In this document: in pieces, positions 16,170-24,968 of the stretch | Layout: each line of letters starts with the position of its first letter | Position numbering within the stretch: position 1 is the first letter of the stretch | NCBI GenBank assembly: GCA_905234605.1 | Contig: CAJOIE010000002.1 | Span: forward strand, 62,001 to 126,000 | DNA length: 64,000 bases | Origin: an uncultured Bacteroidaceae bacterium | GTDB taxonomy: Bacteria; Bacteroidota; Bacteroidia; Bacteroidales; Bacteroidaceae | Direction of reading: 5' to 3' | Notes under the pieces: model-generated | Databases searched by the model: none | Told to the model about the DNA's origin: nothing | What the model saw: the letters and a program-made list of their open reading frames with translations, nothing else | Program-made: the position numbers and the translations under genes

Positions 16170-16970
16170 TCAGAAGGTGAGGTTTAGCGACATGCCGAGA
16201 GCTGTCTCGTGGGGAGTGCTGCCGGCCGTGTGCCGTTGCATGGGTGCACCGCCATGTGTGGAGCCGCAGCGCGAGGGAGTGGTGGTCGTGAGCACCGTTG
16301 GCGAGAGGTGCAACGACAGGTCGGGCGAGATGTCGAAGCTCGACAGTTCGGCATCGACGTAGGCATCTATCACGGAGATGGCATAGACCGCGAAGAAGGC
16401 GAAGATACTCATGTCACGGTAGCGACGGTAGTAGTTCTTCTTGTTCTTGAAGATGGTCTGGAACTGGCTCTCTCGACCTGCTATGCTGTAGCCCATGGGC
16501 AGCATCTTCTCGTAGCTCTTGGTGTCGGGGTCGTCGTCCATGATGTCGAGGTATGCCTGCGAGTAGTCGCGCAGCATCTGGTTGTTCCACGACAGGGCGT
16601 AGAAGCATCCCAGATAGCCTCCGTACACTATGGGCAGCTTCCAGAACTTGCGGTTGTATATCTGTCCGCCGCCCGGGAGCACGAGTGCCAGCCACAATGC
16701 CCGCGTGGGGTCGGGCCGGAAGGTGGCGGGCTGCATGGCTTTGACTGCATCATCTACGGCCTGGGCCACCACGGCCTCGATGCCGATGGTGTCGGCTGCC
16801 GCCAAGGTGTCTGCGAGGCTCACTGTTGTGTAGCCTGCGTGTGTGATGCCCACCGTGTCGGCCGACAGGGACATGTCGGTGCTCTCCTGCCCACAGGCCT
16901 GTGCAGCCATGGCGAGCATGATTGCCACGATGAGCGCGGCACGTGTGGCTATGTCGCGCAGCGGGGTCAA
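16170..16970 (-). CDS. DUF5683 family membrane protein
   Basis: This encodes 266 residues. The signal or anchor region is ALIVAIMLAMAAQACG. The core begins DPTRALWLALVLPGGGQIYN, followed by KFWKLPIVYGGYLGCFYALS. This is the LPG-GGQ-YN motif of the DUF5683 (TM2-like) proteins that sit next to parB in Bacteroidetes. A Tyr-rich stretch (NKKNYYRRYRDMSIFAFF) and a second hydrophobic helix follow. The last about 60 residues (TTTTPSRCGSTHGGA and so on) look low-complexity and variable. The start overlaps the parB stop by four bases (ATGA at 16967-16970). The function is unknown. Link to chromosome segregation is by position only. Confidence 0.88.
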   Translation of the reverse strand: MTPLRDIATRAALIVAIMLAMAAQACGQESTDMSLSADTVGITHAGYTTVSLADTLAAADTIGIEAVVAQAVDDAVKAMQPATFRPDPTRALWLALVLPGGGQIYNRKFWKLPIVYGGYLGCFYALSWNNQMLRDYSQAYLDIMDDDPDTKSYEKMLPMGYSIAGRESQFQTIFKNKKNYYRRYRDMSIFAFFAVYAISVIDAYVDAELSSFDISPDLSLHLSPTVLTTTTPSRCGSTHGGAPMQRHTAGSTPHETALGMSLNLTF

Positions 16971-17860
16971 TGCTTTAGCTTGTCGAGTAGTGCCACAATG
17001 CGCTCCAAGTCGTCCTCAGAGGCAAAGGGTATGGTTATTTTGCCGCGTCCTTTGTCGGACACGGTGAACTGCACCTTGGTCTGGAAGCAGTCCTGCAGGT
17101 TGCGGCGCAGCGAGGCATACTGCTCGGAGAGCTGTGTGCGGGCAGGGCGCAGGCGTGTGGTGCCACGGTTCACGGTCTCGCCTTCGAGCAGGCGTTTCAC
17201 GAGTTCCTCGACCTTACGGACAGAGAGATGGTCGCGCGTGATCTCGCCGAACACACGGAGCTGCAGCGTGGGGTTGTCGAGTGCCAGGAGTGCACGTGCG
17301 TGCCCCATGTCGAGCTCGCGTCGCTGGAGAGCCATCTGTATGGAGGCAGGGAGCTTGAGCAGCCGCAGGTAGTTGGTGACGGTGGCCCGCTTCTTGCCCA
17401 CGCGCTCCGAGAGGCGGTCCTGTGTCATGCCGCTCTGCTCCATGAGGTGCTGGTATGCAAGGGCTATCTCCACGGCATTGAGGTCCTGGCGCTGTATGTT
17501 CTCGACCAGTGCCATTTCCATGACATTCTCGTCGTCGGCGGTGCGTATGTAGGCAGGTATCACCCTGAGTCCTGCCAGACGTGATGCCCGCCACCGGCGC
17601 TCTCCTGCTATTATCTCGTAGGTGCCATCGTCAAGCTGCCGGAGGGTCACGGGCTGTATGATGCCTATCTGGCGTATGCTGTCGGCAAGCTCGGCGAGAG
17701 CTTCCTCGTCGAACTCGCGTCGCGGCTGGTTGGGGTTGGGGTGTATGAGGTCGAGGTCTATCTCGTTGATGGCCGACGAGCCGTCGGTCTTGACCTCCTG
17801 TGTCTGTATCAGCGCGTCTAAGCCGCGCCCCAGGGCAGGGTATTTTTTATGGGGAGCCAT
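16967..17860 (-). CDS. parB: chromosome-partitioning protein ParB
   Basis: This encodes 297 residues. It begins with KYPALGRGLDALI, the usual ParB N-terminus. The CTP-binding N domain holds NPNQPRREFDEEALAELADS, IIQPVTLRQ and the GERRWRASRLAG box. The central helix-turn-helix is at about residues 140-165 (GMTQDRLSERVGKKRATVTN), and a C-terminal dimerisation domain ends the frame. ParB binds parS, spreads and acts with ParA in origin segregation. The gene lies 31 bp after parA and overlaps DUF5683 by four bases. I did not see a perfect canonical parS palindrome nearby, but the search was by eye. Confidence 0.96.
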   Translation of the reverse strand: MAPHKKYPALGRGLDALIQTQEVKTDGSSAINEIDLDLIHPNPNQPRREFDEEALAELADSIRQIGIIQPVTLRQLDDGTYEIIAGERRWRASRLAGLRVIPAYIRTADDENVMEMALVENIQRQDLNAVEIALAYQHLMEQSGMTQDRLSERVGKKRATVTNYLRLLKLPASIQMALQRRELDMGHARALLALDNPTLQLRVFGEITRDHLSVRKVEELVKRLLEGETVNRGTTRLRPARTQLSEQYASLRRNLQDCFQTKVQFTVSDKGRGKITIPFASEDDLERIVALLDKLKH

Positions 17861-17891
17861 GGTGTGAAGTCGTGGGTTGAACGTTGAGTAG

Positions 17892-18656
17892 CTATGCCTC
17901 CCGCTCCACTATCTCGCGGGCCAGGTCGAGGTGGTTGCGTGCGCCCACGCTGTCGGCATCGTAGAGTATTGCCGGCATGCCGTGGCTCGGTGCCTCGGAG
18001 AGTTTCACGTTGCGGTTGATGACGGTCTTGAACACGAGCTCCTGGAAGTGGCGCTGCACCTCGTCCTTAATCTGGTTGGCAAGGCGCAGGCGCGAGTCGT
18101 ACATGGTGAGCAGGAAGCCCTCTATCTGGAGTTGCGGGTTGAGCTTCTGCTTGATGATGCTGATGGTGTTGAGGAGCTTGGATATGCCTTCGAGGGCGAA
18201 GTACTCGCACTGCACGGGTATGATGACCGAGTCGGCGGCCGTAAGGGCATTGACGGTGATGAGGCCGAGCGATGGCGAGCAGTCGATGAGTATGTAGTCG
18301 TAGTCTGCCATGAGGGCACGGAAGAGGCGGCGCATCACCTGCTCACGCTGTGGCAGGTTGAGCATCTCTATCTCTGCGCCCACGAGGTCTATGTGGCTTG
18401 GTATGATGTCGAGGCCAGGAATGTCGGTCTCATAGATGGCCTCGCGCACGTCCACCTGATTGATGAGGCAGTCGTATATGGAGCATTCCACCTCCTTGAC
18501 GTCGACGCCGAGGCCGCTGGAGGCATTGGCCTGCGGGTCGGCATCCACGAGCAGGACGCGCTTCTCCAGTGTGGCCAGCGAAGCAGCCAGGTTCATCGAC
18601 GTCGTGGTCTTGCCCACTCCGCCTTTCTGGTTGGCTAATGCAATGATTTTACTCAT
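17892..18656 (-). CDS. parA: chromosome-partitioning ATPase ParA/Soj
   Basis: This encodes 254 residues from the ATG at 18656 (MSKIIALANQKGGVGKTTT). An in-frame ATG at 18695 overlaps the promoter element and would add residues before the deviant Walker A, so it was not used. KGGVGKTT, the VLLVDADPQANASSGLG strand and the YDYILIDCSPSLG Walker B region are intact. The ATPase binds DNA non-specifically and is triggered by ParB. It is first in the par-DUF5683-mltD-rsh operon, with a -7 element 37 bp upstream. Confidence 0.96.
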   Translation of the reverse strand: MSKIIALANQKGGVGKTTTSMNLAASLATLEKRVLLVDADPQANASSGLGVDVKEVECSIYDCLINQVDVREAIYETDIPGLDIIPSHIDLVGAEIEMLNLPQREQVMRRLFRALMADYDYILIDCSPSLGLITVNALTAADSVIIPVQCEYFALEGISKLLNTISIIKQKLNPQLQIEGFLLTMYDSRLRLANQIKDEVQRHFQELVFKTVINRNVKLSEAPSHGMPAILYDADSVGARNHLDLAREIVEREA

Positions 18657-18692
18657 TAAGGTTTGCGCGTATGCATTGGTTGGTTTGAATGG

Positions 18693-18700
18693 CAAAGTTA
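18693..18700 (-). promoter_or_regulatory. -7 promoter element (TAACTTTG) for the parA-rsh operon
   Basis: This is a perfect TAnnTTTG match on the minus strand, about 37 bp before the parA ATG. No second match was noticed within the 6-kb run, so it may drive all five genes. Confidence 0.6.
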
Positions 18701-18764
18701 GAGGTTTTCGCCCACACGGAGGCTGTTTTAATCCTTTTTAAGGACGGGGCAAGCCTTTTCTTGC

Positions 18765-18772
18765 TACCTTCG
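18765..18772 (+). promoter_or_regulatory. near-consensus -7 element (TACCTTCG) for tadA
   Basis: There is one mismatch to TAnnTTTG. It lies only 9 bp before the ATG at 18781, so the mRNA would be almost leaderless. If the start is instead the ATG at 18799, the leader would be about 20 nt. Confidence 0.4.
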
Positions 18773-18780
18773 CAGCGTCA

Positions 18781-19257
18781 ATGCCACCCACGCCCGCCAT
18801 GCCATCCGTCTCATCCACAGCTGCCGACGATGCCCGCTACATGCGCCTTGCCATGCAGGAGGCTGCTGCGGCTGCGGCGGCCGACGAGGTGCCTATAGGC
18901 GCCGTGATGGTCGCCGGCGGACAGGTGGTGGCGCGGGCGCACAACCTCACCGAGCGGCTTACCGACGTGACGGCGCACGCCGAGATGCAGGCCATCACGG
19001 CGGCAGCCACGGCACTCGGCGGCAAGTACCTCACGGGCTGCACGCTCTATGTCACGGTGGAGCCGTGCACCATGTGCGCCGGCGCGCTGGCATGGGCACA
19101 GGTGGGACGCATCGTCTATGCCACGCCCGACGCCAAGCGAGGCTACCGCCGCTATGCACCCGCATGCCTGCACCCGCGCACCACCGTGGACCACGGCATC
19201 ATGGCCGACGAGGCCGCAGCCCTCATGCAGAGCTTCTTCAGGGCAAGACGGCAGTAG
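18781..19257 (+). CDS. tadA: tRNA adenosine(34) deaminase
   Basis: This encodes 158 residues. The cytidine-deaminase fold has the zinc-ligand motif HAEMQAI with the catalytic Glu, and PCTMCAGALAWAQ with the two Cys ligands. AADEVPIGAVMV and GRIVYATPDAKRGY flank them as in TadA. It converts A34 to inosine in tRNA-Arg(ACG). The N-terminus is uncertain because an ATG at 18799 is also possible. The outer-membrane gene follows 53 bp downstream on the same strand. Confidence 0.93.
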   Translation: MPPTPAMPSVSSTAADDARYMRLAMQEAAAAAAADEVPIGAVMVAGGQVVARAHNLTERLTDVTAHAEMQAITAAATALGGKYLTGCTLYVTVEPCTMCAGALAWAQVGRIVYATPDAKRGYRRYAPACLHPRTTVDHGIMADEAAALMQSFFRARRQ

Positions 19258-19310
19258 CCACGCCACGCACACCCGCCAGCCACAAGAACAACAACCTACC
19301 ACACAAGGAT

Positions 19311-20384
19311 ATGAGACACCACACCCTGCTGCTTGCCACAGTGCTGGCCACCGCGCCGGCAGCGGCACAGTACAAGAGCAACTACGACTACCACACACGC
19401 GCCTTCGAGCACATAGACGTCTCCATCACAGCAGGCACCACAGGCCTGGGCTTCGATGTGGCCACACCCATAACACCTGCGCTGCGCCTGCGCGGCGGCA
19501 TGACCTTCATGCCCCACATGGACTACGACGTCACCTTCGCCATCAATGCCGGCCGCTACGACAGCGAGGGCCAATGGCACGAGACATCGATGGAGAGCAT
19601 GCAGCGCTACATCAACCTTATGCACGAGATGACGGGCATCACCGTCGACACCGAAGTGCAGATGACAGGCACACCCACCATGTGGGACGCCCACGTGCTG
19701 CTCGACGTGTTGCCCTTCCGCAACAAGCACTGGCACCTCTCGGCAGGCTTCTACGTGGGCTCACGGCAGGTGGCACGCGCGGTGAACAAGACCAGCGACA
19801 TGCCCTCGCTCATTGCCGTGGGCATATACAACCAGATGTACGACCATGCTGCCAACGGGGAGCCCGTGCTGCGCTACGGCTCGGGCGACGATGCCATAGA
19901 GCTCTACCGCCCCGACCTCGTGAACTACGGGCGCATGGGCTTCATGCTCGGCGAGTACACCCACGACGTGTACTACACCGAGGATGTGCTCTACACGGAG
20001 ACCTTCATGGACGAGACGGGCATACACTATGCCGGCGACGTGCGCATAGCCAAGGGCTCCATACGCTACCACGCCGGCGACCCCTACATGATGGAGCCTG
20101 ACGAGAACAGCATGGCGCGCGCACGTGTCCTCGTCAACCGCTTCCGCCCATACATAGGCTTCGGCTACGGAGGACGCCTGCTGCGTGGCTCCGACGACTA
20201 CCACATCAGCTTCGACGCAGGCTTGATGATGTGGGGCGGCACGCCGCAGGTCGTCACCCACGACGGCACCGACCTCACACAGGACGTGCGCAACATCGCC
20301 GGCAAGGTGGGCGACTACGTGTCGCTCATCAAGAGTGCACCTGCCTACCCCGTGCTCAGCCTGCGCCTGACACGCCGTTTCTGA
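19311..20384 (+). CDS. predicted outer-membrane beta-barrel protein of unknown function
   Basis: This encodes 357 residues. MRHHTLLLATVLATAPAAAQ is a signal peptide. The mature chain starts with alternating strand-like segments (HIDVSITAGTTGLGFDVATP, LRLRGGMTFMPHMDYDV), then an acidic middle with many Met and Tyr, and ends with aromatic strands YIGFGYGGRLLRG and VLSLRLTRRF with a terminal Phe typical of outer-membrane barrels. I do not recognise a named family. The start was chosen at the first ATG giving a signal peptide. A longer frame from 19065 runs inside tadA in another phase. The gene is probably co-transcribed with tadA and ends at repeat array 3. Confidence 0.75.
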   Translation: MRHHTLLLATVLATAPAAAQYKSNYDYHTRAFEHIDVSITAGTTGLGFDVATPITPALRLRGGMTFMPHMDYDVTFAINAGRYDSEGQWHETSMESMQRYINLMHEMTGITVDTEVQMTGTPTMWDAHVLLDVLPFRNKHWHLSAGFYVGSRQVARAVNKTSDMPSLIAVGIYNQMYDHAANGEPVLRYGSGDDAIELYRPDLVNYGRMGFMLGEYTHDVYYTEDVLYTETFMDETGIHYAGDVRIAKGSIRYHAGDPYMMEPDENSMARARVLVNRFRPYIGFGYGGRLLRGSDDYHISFDAGLMMWGGTPQVVTHDGTDLTQDVRNIAGKVGDYVSLIKSAPAYPVLSLRLTRRF

Positions 20385-20426
20385 CACGCTCTCCCCCTGC
20401 CGCCATACGGCATTGCCTCACCCAAA

Positions 20427-20508
20427 CACCCTGCACCTACAAAGCAAACACCCTGCACTGTCTGCGCAAAGACCCTGCAGGGTGTTCGTGTATCACCCTG
20501 CAGGGTCT
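20427..20508. repeat. TGCA-phased intergenic repeat array 3 (convergent junction)
   Basis: Units have TGCA centres at 20432, 20454, 20476 and 20499 (spacing 22, 22 and 23). The last two are complete ACCCTGCAGGGT palindromes. It lies between the 3' ends of the outer-membrane gene (plus) and the CHASE2 gene (minus). The remaining 20509-20627 holds nothing I can identify. Confidence 0.85.
20470..20508. terminator. hairpin with perfect 15-bp arms
   Basis: The arms 20470-20484 and 20494-20508 are exact reverse complements around a 9-nt loop (TTCGTGTAT). Each arm is itself a 12-bp palindrome, so cruciform or tandem folds are also possible. No long T-run follows. Bidirectional termination is inferred from position. 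Confidence 0.55.
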
Positions 20509-20627
20509 GCAACCGCTGGCGGCACTCTCCTGCCCACGCATTGGCACAATACGCCACGAAGACACCGCGGGCATGATGCCCGCACACCATGGCATACTGA
20601 GCGCGCGGGCAGCGAACCGCAGCGATG

Positions 20628-21845
20628 CTACTTCTCGGCCTCGCCGGTTCCCGCAGCAGGGAGCTGCGCCGTGGTCTGCCACATGAGGCGCTGGGCCAGA
20701 GCGTGCACCTTGTGATCGGGCTCGAAGACCACCTTGTAGAACTGCTCGGCAGTGTAGAGGAAGGCTATGGCCGAGAAGGCCCAACCGAGGTTGACGCTGA
20801 CATGCCAGAGGGCAAAGACCATGAAGCCAATGTACGTGAGGATGGCCATCCAGAGGAACTTGATGAAGCCTACGACAATGGCCGAGAGCATGAACGTGCG
20901 CCAGTAGTCGTTGTCCACACGGTCGGCAACAGCACGGCAGTAGGACACCACCATCCACTCTGTCAGCACCACGATGACGAGCGAGAGCAGCAGGGTGAGC
21001 CACAGGGGCAGCAGGCGCACGGAGCTGTGCTGGACGACTGTGTTGACGGCGTATGCCAGTAGCTCCACGCCGGGTATCTTGCCCAGGGGACAGTAGTGCA
21101 TGTCGGTCTCCTCCTTCATCGTGCCGTAGCACACTATGCGGTCCTTGATGAGGTCGGGGTTGGCGATGACCTCTGAGGCGTGGAGCGTCGGGAAGACCTG
21201 CGGGCGGAAGTTGATGTTGATGTCGGACACTGTGATGGGCATCAGAGGCGCGCCGGCATAGGTGTCGGCAACGCTGTTGACCCACGAGGTGACCATGCGC
21301 CCGTTGAGCATGCGCCCCACGGGGGTCTTGCGCTTGACACCCTCGTAGAGGTCGCGTGGCATGTTGGTGTAGCCTTCCTTGCCGGCAATGTCGGCCGCAA
21401 AGAAGGAGTGCACCTCGTCGGTGTACTGCTGTGTCGGCCCGTCGTAGTCAAGGAGCTTGAACGACCACGTGATGAAGTCGTTGGTGGAGGCTATCTCACG
21501 CAACCACTCGTCGCTGAGTGTATCGGGCTTCAGCCCCTCAAACACAATATCTATGCCCACGGCCTTGGGCCCTGCGTCAACGATGTCCTGCAGACCCGAG
21601 GCGATGGCGGCGCGGTCGGGCAGGTCGGTCATGTCGACGATGGTAATCAGCGAACTGGTGTCAGCAGCACCCGTGCTCTGCAGGATCTGGTAGTAGACAT
21701 CGGTCATGGAGAAGTTGTTGAGCGCACGCTGCACGGGACCGAGGAAAGAGAGGTTGAAGCAGACCAGTGCATAGAACCCCACCACGAGGAATGCTATGAC
21801 GGACGTTATGATGTACTTGATGGGGCTGGGCAGTTTCTTCTTCAT
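20628..21845 (-). CDS. CHASE2-domain membrane protein without an output domain
   Basis: This encodes 405 residues. One N-terminal membrane helix (YIITSVIAFLVVGFYALVCF) precedes a large extracytoplasmic CHASE2 sensor domain with ITIVDMTDLPDRAAIASGLQ, AVGIDIVFEGL, GKIPGVELLAYAVNTV and a late strand DRIVCYGTMKEE. Three C-terminal helices follow (LLPLWLTLLLSLVIVVLTEW and two more), then about 25 cytoplasmic residues. No kinase, cyclase or phosphodiesterase domain is present, unlike classic CHASE2 receptors. It starts 43 bp after the stop of the MBG-repeat gene and is probably co-transcribed with it. Signalling partner and ligand are unknown. Confidence 0.88.
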   Translation of the reverse strand: MKKKLPSPIKYIITSVIAFLVVGFYALVCFNLSFLGPVQRALNNFSMTDVYYQILQSTGAADTSSLITIVDMTDLPDRAAIASGLQDIVDAGPKAVGIDIVFEGLKPDTLSDEWLREIASTNDFITWSFKLLDYDGPTQQYTDEVHSFFAADIAGKEGYTNMPRDLYEGVKRKTPVGRMLNGRMVTSWVNSVADTYAGAPLMPITVSDININFRPQVFPTLHASEVIANPDLIKDRIVCYGTMKEETDMHYCPLGKIPGVELLAYAVNTVVQHSSVRLLPLWLTLLLSLVIVVLTEWMVVSYCRAVADRVDNDYWRTFMLSAIVVGFIKFLWMAILTYIGFMVFALWHVSVNLGWAFSAIAFLYTAEQFYKVVFEPDHKVHALAQRLMWQTTAQLPAAGTGEAEK

Positions 21846-21888
21846 GATTGCTCCGTTGGTTGTGGTGACATGTTATGGTGCGTTGATG

Positions 21889-24800
21889 TCAGCGCACGAT
21901 GACCTTGCGGCCGCCCACGACATAGACGCCGGCAGGCAGTCCCGCGAGGCTACGCGCGCCGCGACGTGCCAGCCGGCCCGCGACGGTGTAGACATCGGCA
22001 GGCCAGAGGCCGTCGGCAGCGAGGCCGCTCACGGCATTGTAGGGATTTACAGTCAGCGTGCCACTGACGTAGACAAAGCTGTAGCGGTCGCTCTCGCCGC
22101 CGGAGACACTGATGACATAGTCGCCGGCAGGGCTCTCGGCAGTGGCATCGGTGGCTGCCACAGGCAGCGCGAGCAGCACGGAGGCATCGTCGGTGAGCTT
22201 GAAGCCCTCATAGGTCACCTCGAGCTCTGGGTTGTCCTGATGCTCCTCGCGGCTGTAGGAGCAGGCGGTGACGGTGAGTGGTGCCGGCGTGATGGTGAGC
22301 GTGGCATCGGCGTAGGTGGCATGAAGGTTGGTCACGGTGCCCTGCAGGACGCGAATGGCGTATGTGCCGGCCGGACTGCCCACGACGGCATCGCACACCA
22401 GCTCGGGCTCGCCACTGAGCGTGGCACCGGCTGTGGTGTAAGCCAGTGCAGGCAAGGGCTCGCCATACTCCACGGTGAGACTGGTGGCAGCAATGAGTAT
22501 GCCTTCTGCCTCAAGCACCGTGAGGGTGCCGGCACGATAGCTGATGGCATAGTTGACAGCCTCGGCACCGCCGATGCTGATGGCATACTGCCCCGGAGCC
22601 GACGTCGCCGTGGCCTCGGTGGACGCCACGGCAGGCTGAGTGAGCACGGAGGCGTCGTCGGTGAGCTTGAAGCCCTCGTAGGTGAGTTCAAACACGGGGT
22701 TGGGGTCGCCCTCGGTGCGTGTGGCATCGCAGACGCCAATCGTGAGGGGTGCCGGCGTGATGGTGAGGGTGGCGTCGGCGTAGGTGGCATGGAGGTTGGC
22801 CACGGTGCCTGGCACGACGTGAATGGCGTAGGTGCCTACAGGGCTGCCCACGACGGCATCGCACACCAGCTCGGGCTCGCCACGGAGCGTGGCTCCGGCT
22901 GTGGTGTAAGTCAGTGCAGGCAGGGGCTCGCCATACTCCACGGTGATGTCGGTGGCAGCGATGGCGACGGCCGGAGCCTCGGTAACGGTGAGGGTGCCGG
23001 CACGGTAGCTGATGGCGTAGTTGACAGCCTCGGCACCACCGACGGTGATGGCATACTGCCCTGGAGCCGACGTCGCTGTAGCCTCGGTGGCTGCCACGGC
23101 AGGCTGCGTGAGCACCGATGCGTCGTCGGTGAGCTTGAAGCCCTCGTAGACGATTTCAAACTCAGGGTCGGGCTCCTCATCGGTGCGTGTGGCATCGGAG
23201 ACGGCGATGGTGAGAGGTGCGGGCGTGATGGTGAGGGTGGCAGCGGTGTAGTGGTCGTTGTAGTTGGCCACGGTGCCCTTGCTGACGGTGATGGCGTAGG
23301 TGCCTACGGGCGAGCCCTGGATGGCCGTCGTGGAGAGGGCGGGCTGGCCGCTGAGAGCAGCACCCGTGGAGGTGTAGGTGAGGGCGGGTATGGGGTCGCC
23401 ATACTCCACGGTGACATCGGTGGCCACGATGTCCACACGCTCGGCCTCAGTCACCGTGAGGGTGCCGGCAACATAGCTGATGGCATAGTCGTGGGCTGCC
23501 GCAGAGCTGACCTCGATGGGGTAGGTGCCGGGGGCTGAGGCGGCAGTGGCCGCAGTGGTCACCACAGGCTGCGAAGTGAGCACCGTGGCATCGTCGGTCA
23601 GCAGGAAGCCAGAGTAGTCGACCTCGAAGGCCGGGTTAGCCTCGCCCTGACGGCGGCTGTAGCTGCGGGCGGTGACGGTGAGCGGTGCGGCGGTGACGGT
23701 GAGGGTGCCGTCGACGAGGGTAAGGTTCTCGTTCTCGACAGTGCCGCGGGCTATGGTGATGGGGTATGTGCCGACGGGCGAGGCCTCGGTGGCGGCACAC
23801 GTTATGGTGGGCTGGCCCGAGAGGATGGTGCCCTCGGTGGCAAATGTGAAGTCGGGGTTGGAGGTGCCATACTGGCGGCTGACACTGATGGCAGAGAGGG
23901 TGACGGGGGTGCGGCGACGCTCCTCCTCGGCCTTGGCGGCGATGTAGGCGTCGTATTCGCTCTCCGTCATGAGGCGCAGCTCGGCAGGTGCCGACTTGGC
24001 CACGGTGAGGTAGGCAGAGTTGGCCGGCACATAGTCCACATCGGCAGTGACGAAGCCGAGGTGCCCGTCGGATGTGGTGCCAAGGAGGCGCATGGTGGCC
24101 GGCTTATAGGCCACCACATTGCGGTGCGGGTTGTTGGTCTTGACATCATTGCAGAAATATACACCCTTGAGCTTGTTGCCCGTGGGTGCTGCCGCATCGG
24201 TATGCAGAAGCTGAAGGCGGTTGTCGGAGGCCGAAGGCAAGGTGCTGGTGAGTATGACAGGTGTCTCGGCAGGCACGTCGCCGCTGAGCTCCTCATATAT
24301 GGCTACATCGTCCACCACACGCTTCACCACATAGGCACGGATGTGCTCGGCTGCCGATGTCTGCAAGCCAAACGAAGCATAGAATGTCTGGGCATAGAGG
24401 CCGTCGGCACTGACCGAGGGAGCGATGCCGAAGTAGTGGTCGCCAGCAGTGTTGACAGGGTGGATATACCAGTAGCGCCACATGGGGCGGCCGGCGGTGA
24501 GCACCTTGCCAACGTCCTTGGTGTTCTGCTGGTCGTAGAGATAGGCCACCTGCCCAGCCTTGGTGGCATAAGGCTCATAGCAGCCGGCAACCAGCGGTTT
24601 GCCGATCTGTATGTAGCCGCCCACAATATCAAACATGCCTGTGCCCTGGCCCTGAAGGTCGTAGTAGGTGTCACCCATGCTCTTTATGTATATGATGGAG
24701 CCTGGGTCGGAGACAATAGTCTCGAAGGGCTTCACGGTGGCTATGGCACCGAGGTCGGCATCGGTGGTGAAGAAGTCGATGGTCCCGTAGTCGTCGATGA

Positions 24801-24936
24801 CGGTGATGTAGCGCCCGGTGGTATAGTTCTGCACGCGGTAGTAGCCATCGCCATTGAGCTGGGCGGAGGCTGTTGCCGGCAGGAACGTTGCAGCAAGGAC
24901 TACGAGGGACTTACGGACATGGGCTGGGGTGTACAT
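21889..24936 (-). CDS. secreted MBG-domain repeat protein with sorting-signal-like C-terminus
   Basis: This encodes 1015 residues. A signal peptide ends near ATASAQ. Residues about 30-330 form a beta-rich domain that opens with GYYRVQNYTTGRYITV, a RICIN/carbohydrate-binding-like pattern, followed by a Glu/Arg-rich helix (YIAAKAEEERRR). From about 345 to 950 there are about eight MBG-type beta domains, alternating VEYGEPLPALTYTTAGATL and EVTYEGFKLTDDASVL styles. The C-terminus (DVYTVAGRLARRGARSLAG, then GVYVVGGRKVIVR) resembles degenerate type IX secretion tails. It is probably a surface adhesin or structural protein. The coding DNA contains a 468-bp internal repeat. The function is unknown. 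Confidence 0.85.
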   Translation of the reverse strand: MYTPAHVRKSLVVLAATFLPATASAQLNGDGYYRVQNYTTGRYITVIDDYGTIDFFTTDADLGAIATVKPFETIVSDPGSIIYIKSMGDTYYDLQGQGTGMFDIVGGYIQIGKPLVAGCYEPYATKAGQVAYLYDQQNTKDVGKVLTAGRPMWRYWYIHPVNTAGDHYFGIAPSVSADGLYAQTFYASFGLQTSAAEHIRAYVVKRVVDDVAIYEELSGDVPAETPVILTSTLPSASDNRLQLLHTDAAAPTGNKLKGVYFCNDVKTNNPHRNVVAYKPATMRLLGTTSDGHLGFVTADVDYVPANSAYLTVAKSAPAELRLMTESEYDAYIAAKAEEERRRTPVTLSAISVSRQYGTSNPDFTFATEGTILSGQPTITCAATEASPVGTYPITIARGTVENENLTLVDGTLTVTAAPLTVTARSYSRRQGEANPAFEVDYSGFLLTDDATVLTSQPVVTTAATAASAPGTYPIEVSSAAAHDYAISYVAGTLTVTEAERVDIVATDVTVEYGDPIPALTYTSTGAALSGQPALSTTAIQGSPVGTYAITVSKGTVANYNDHYTAATLTITPAPLTIAVSDATRTDEEPDPEFEIVYEGFKLTDDASVLTQPAVAATEATATSAPGQYAITVGGAEAVNYAISYRAGTLTVTEAPAVAIAATDITVEYGEPLPALTYTTAGATLRGEPELVCDAVVGSPVGTYAIHVVPGTVANLHATYADATLTITPAPLTIGVCDATRTEGDPNPVFELTYEGFKLTDDASVLTQPAVASTEATATSAPGQYAISIGGAEAVNYAISYRAGTLTVLEAEGILIAATSLTVEYGEPLPALAYTTAGATLSGEPELVCDAVVGSPAGTYAIRVLQGTVTNLHATYADATLTITPAPLTVTACSYSREEHQDNPELEVTYEGFKLTDDASVLLALPVAATDATAESPAGDYVISVSGGESDRYSFVYVSGTLTVNPYNAVSGLAADGLWPADVYTVAGRLARRGARSLAGLPAGVYVVGGRKVIVR
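22286..23689. repeat. 468-bp internal direct repeats in the MBG gene
   Basis: The anchor GGCGTGATGGTGAG recurs at 22286, 22754 and 23222, exactly 468 bp apart, which is 156 codons or two MBG domains. The first two units are very alike along their whole length. The third has drifted. This pattern points to fairly recent tandem duplication or gene conversion inside the gene. Confidence 0.8.
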
Positions 24937-24968
24937 GTTTGTCGTGGTGGATTAATTGTCAATGGTGA

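Noticed and set aside
12480-18700. A canonical parS site near parAB
   Set aside because: Only partial matches such as GTTTCACG were seen by eye. None forms the full 16-bp palindrome.
19065-19310. Extension of the outer-membrane gene upstream into tadA
   Set aside because: It would overlap tadA in another phase. The ATG at 19311 gives a proper signal peptide.
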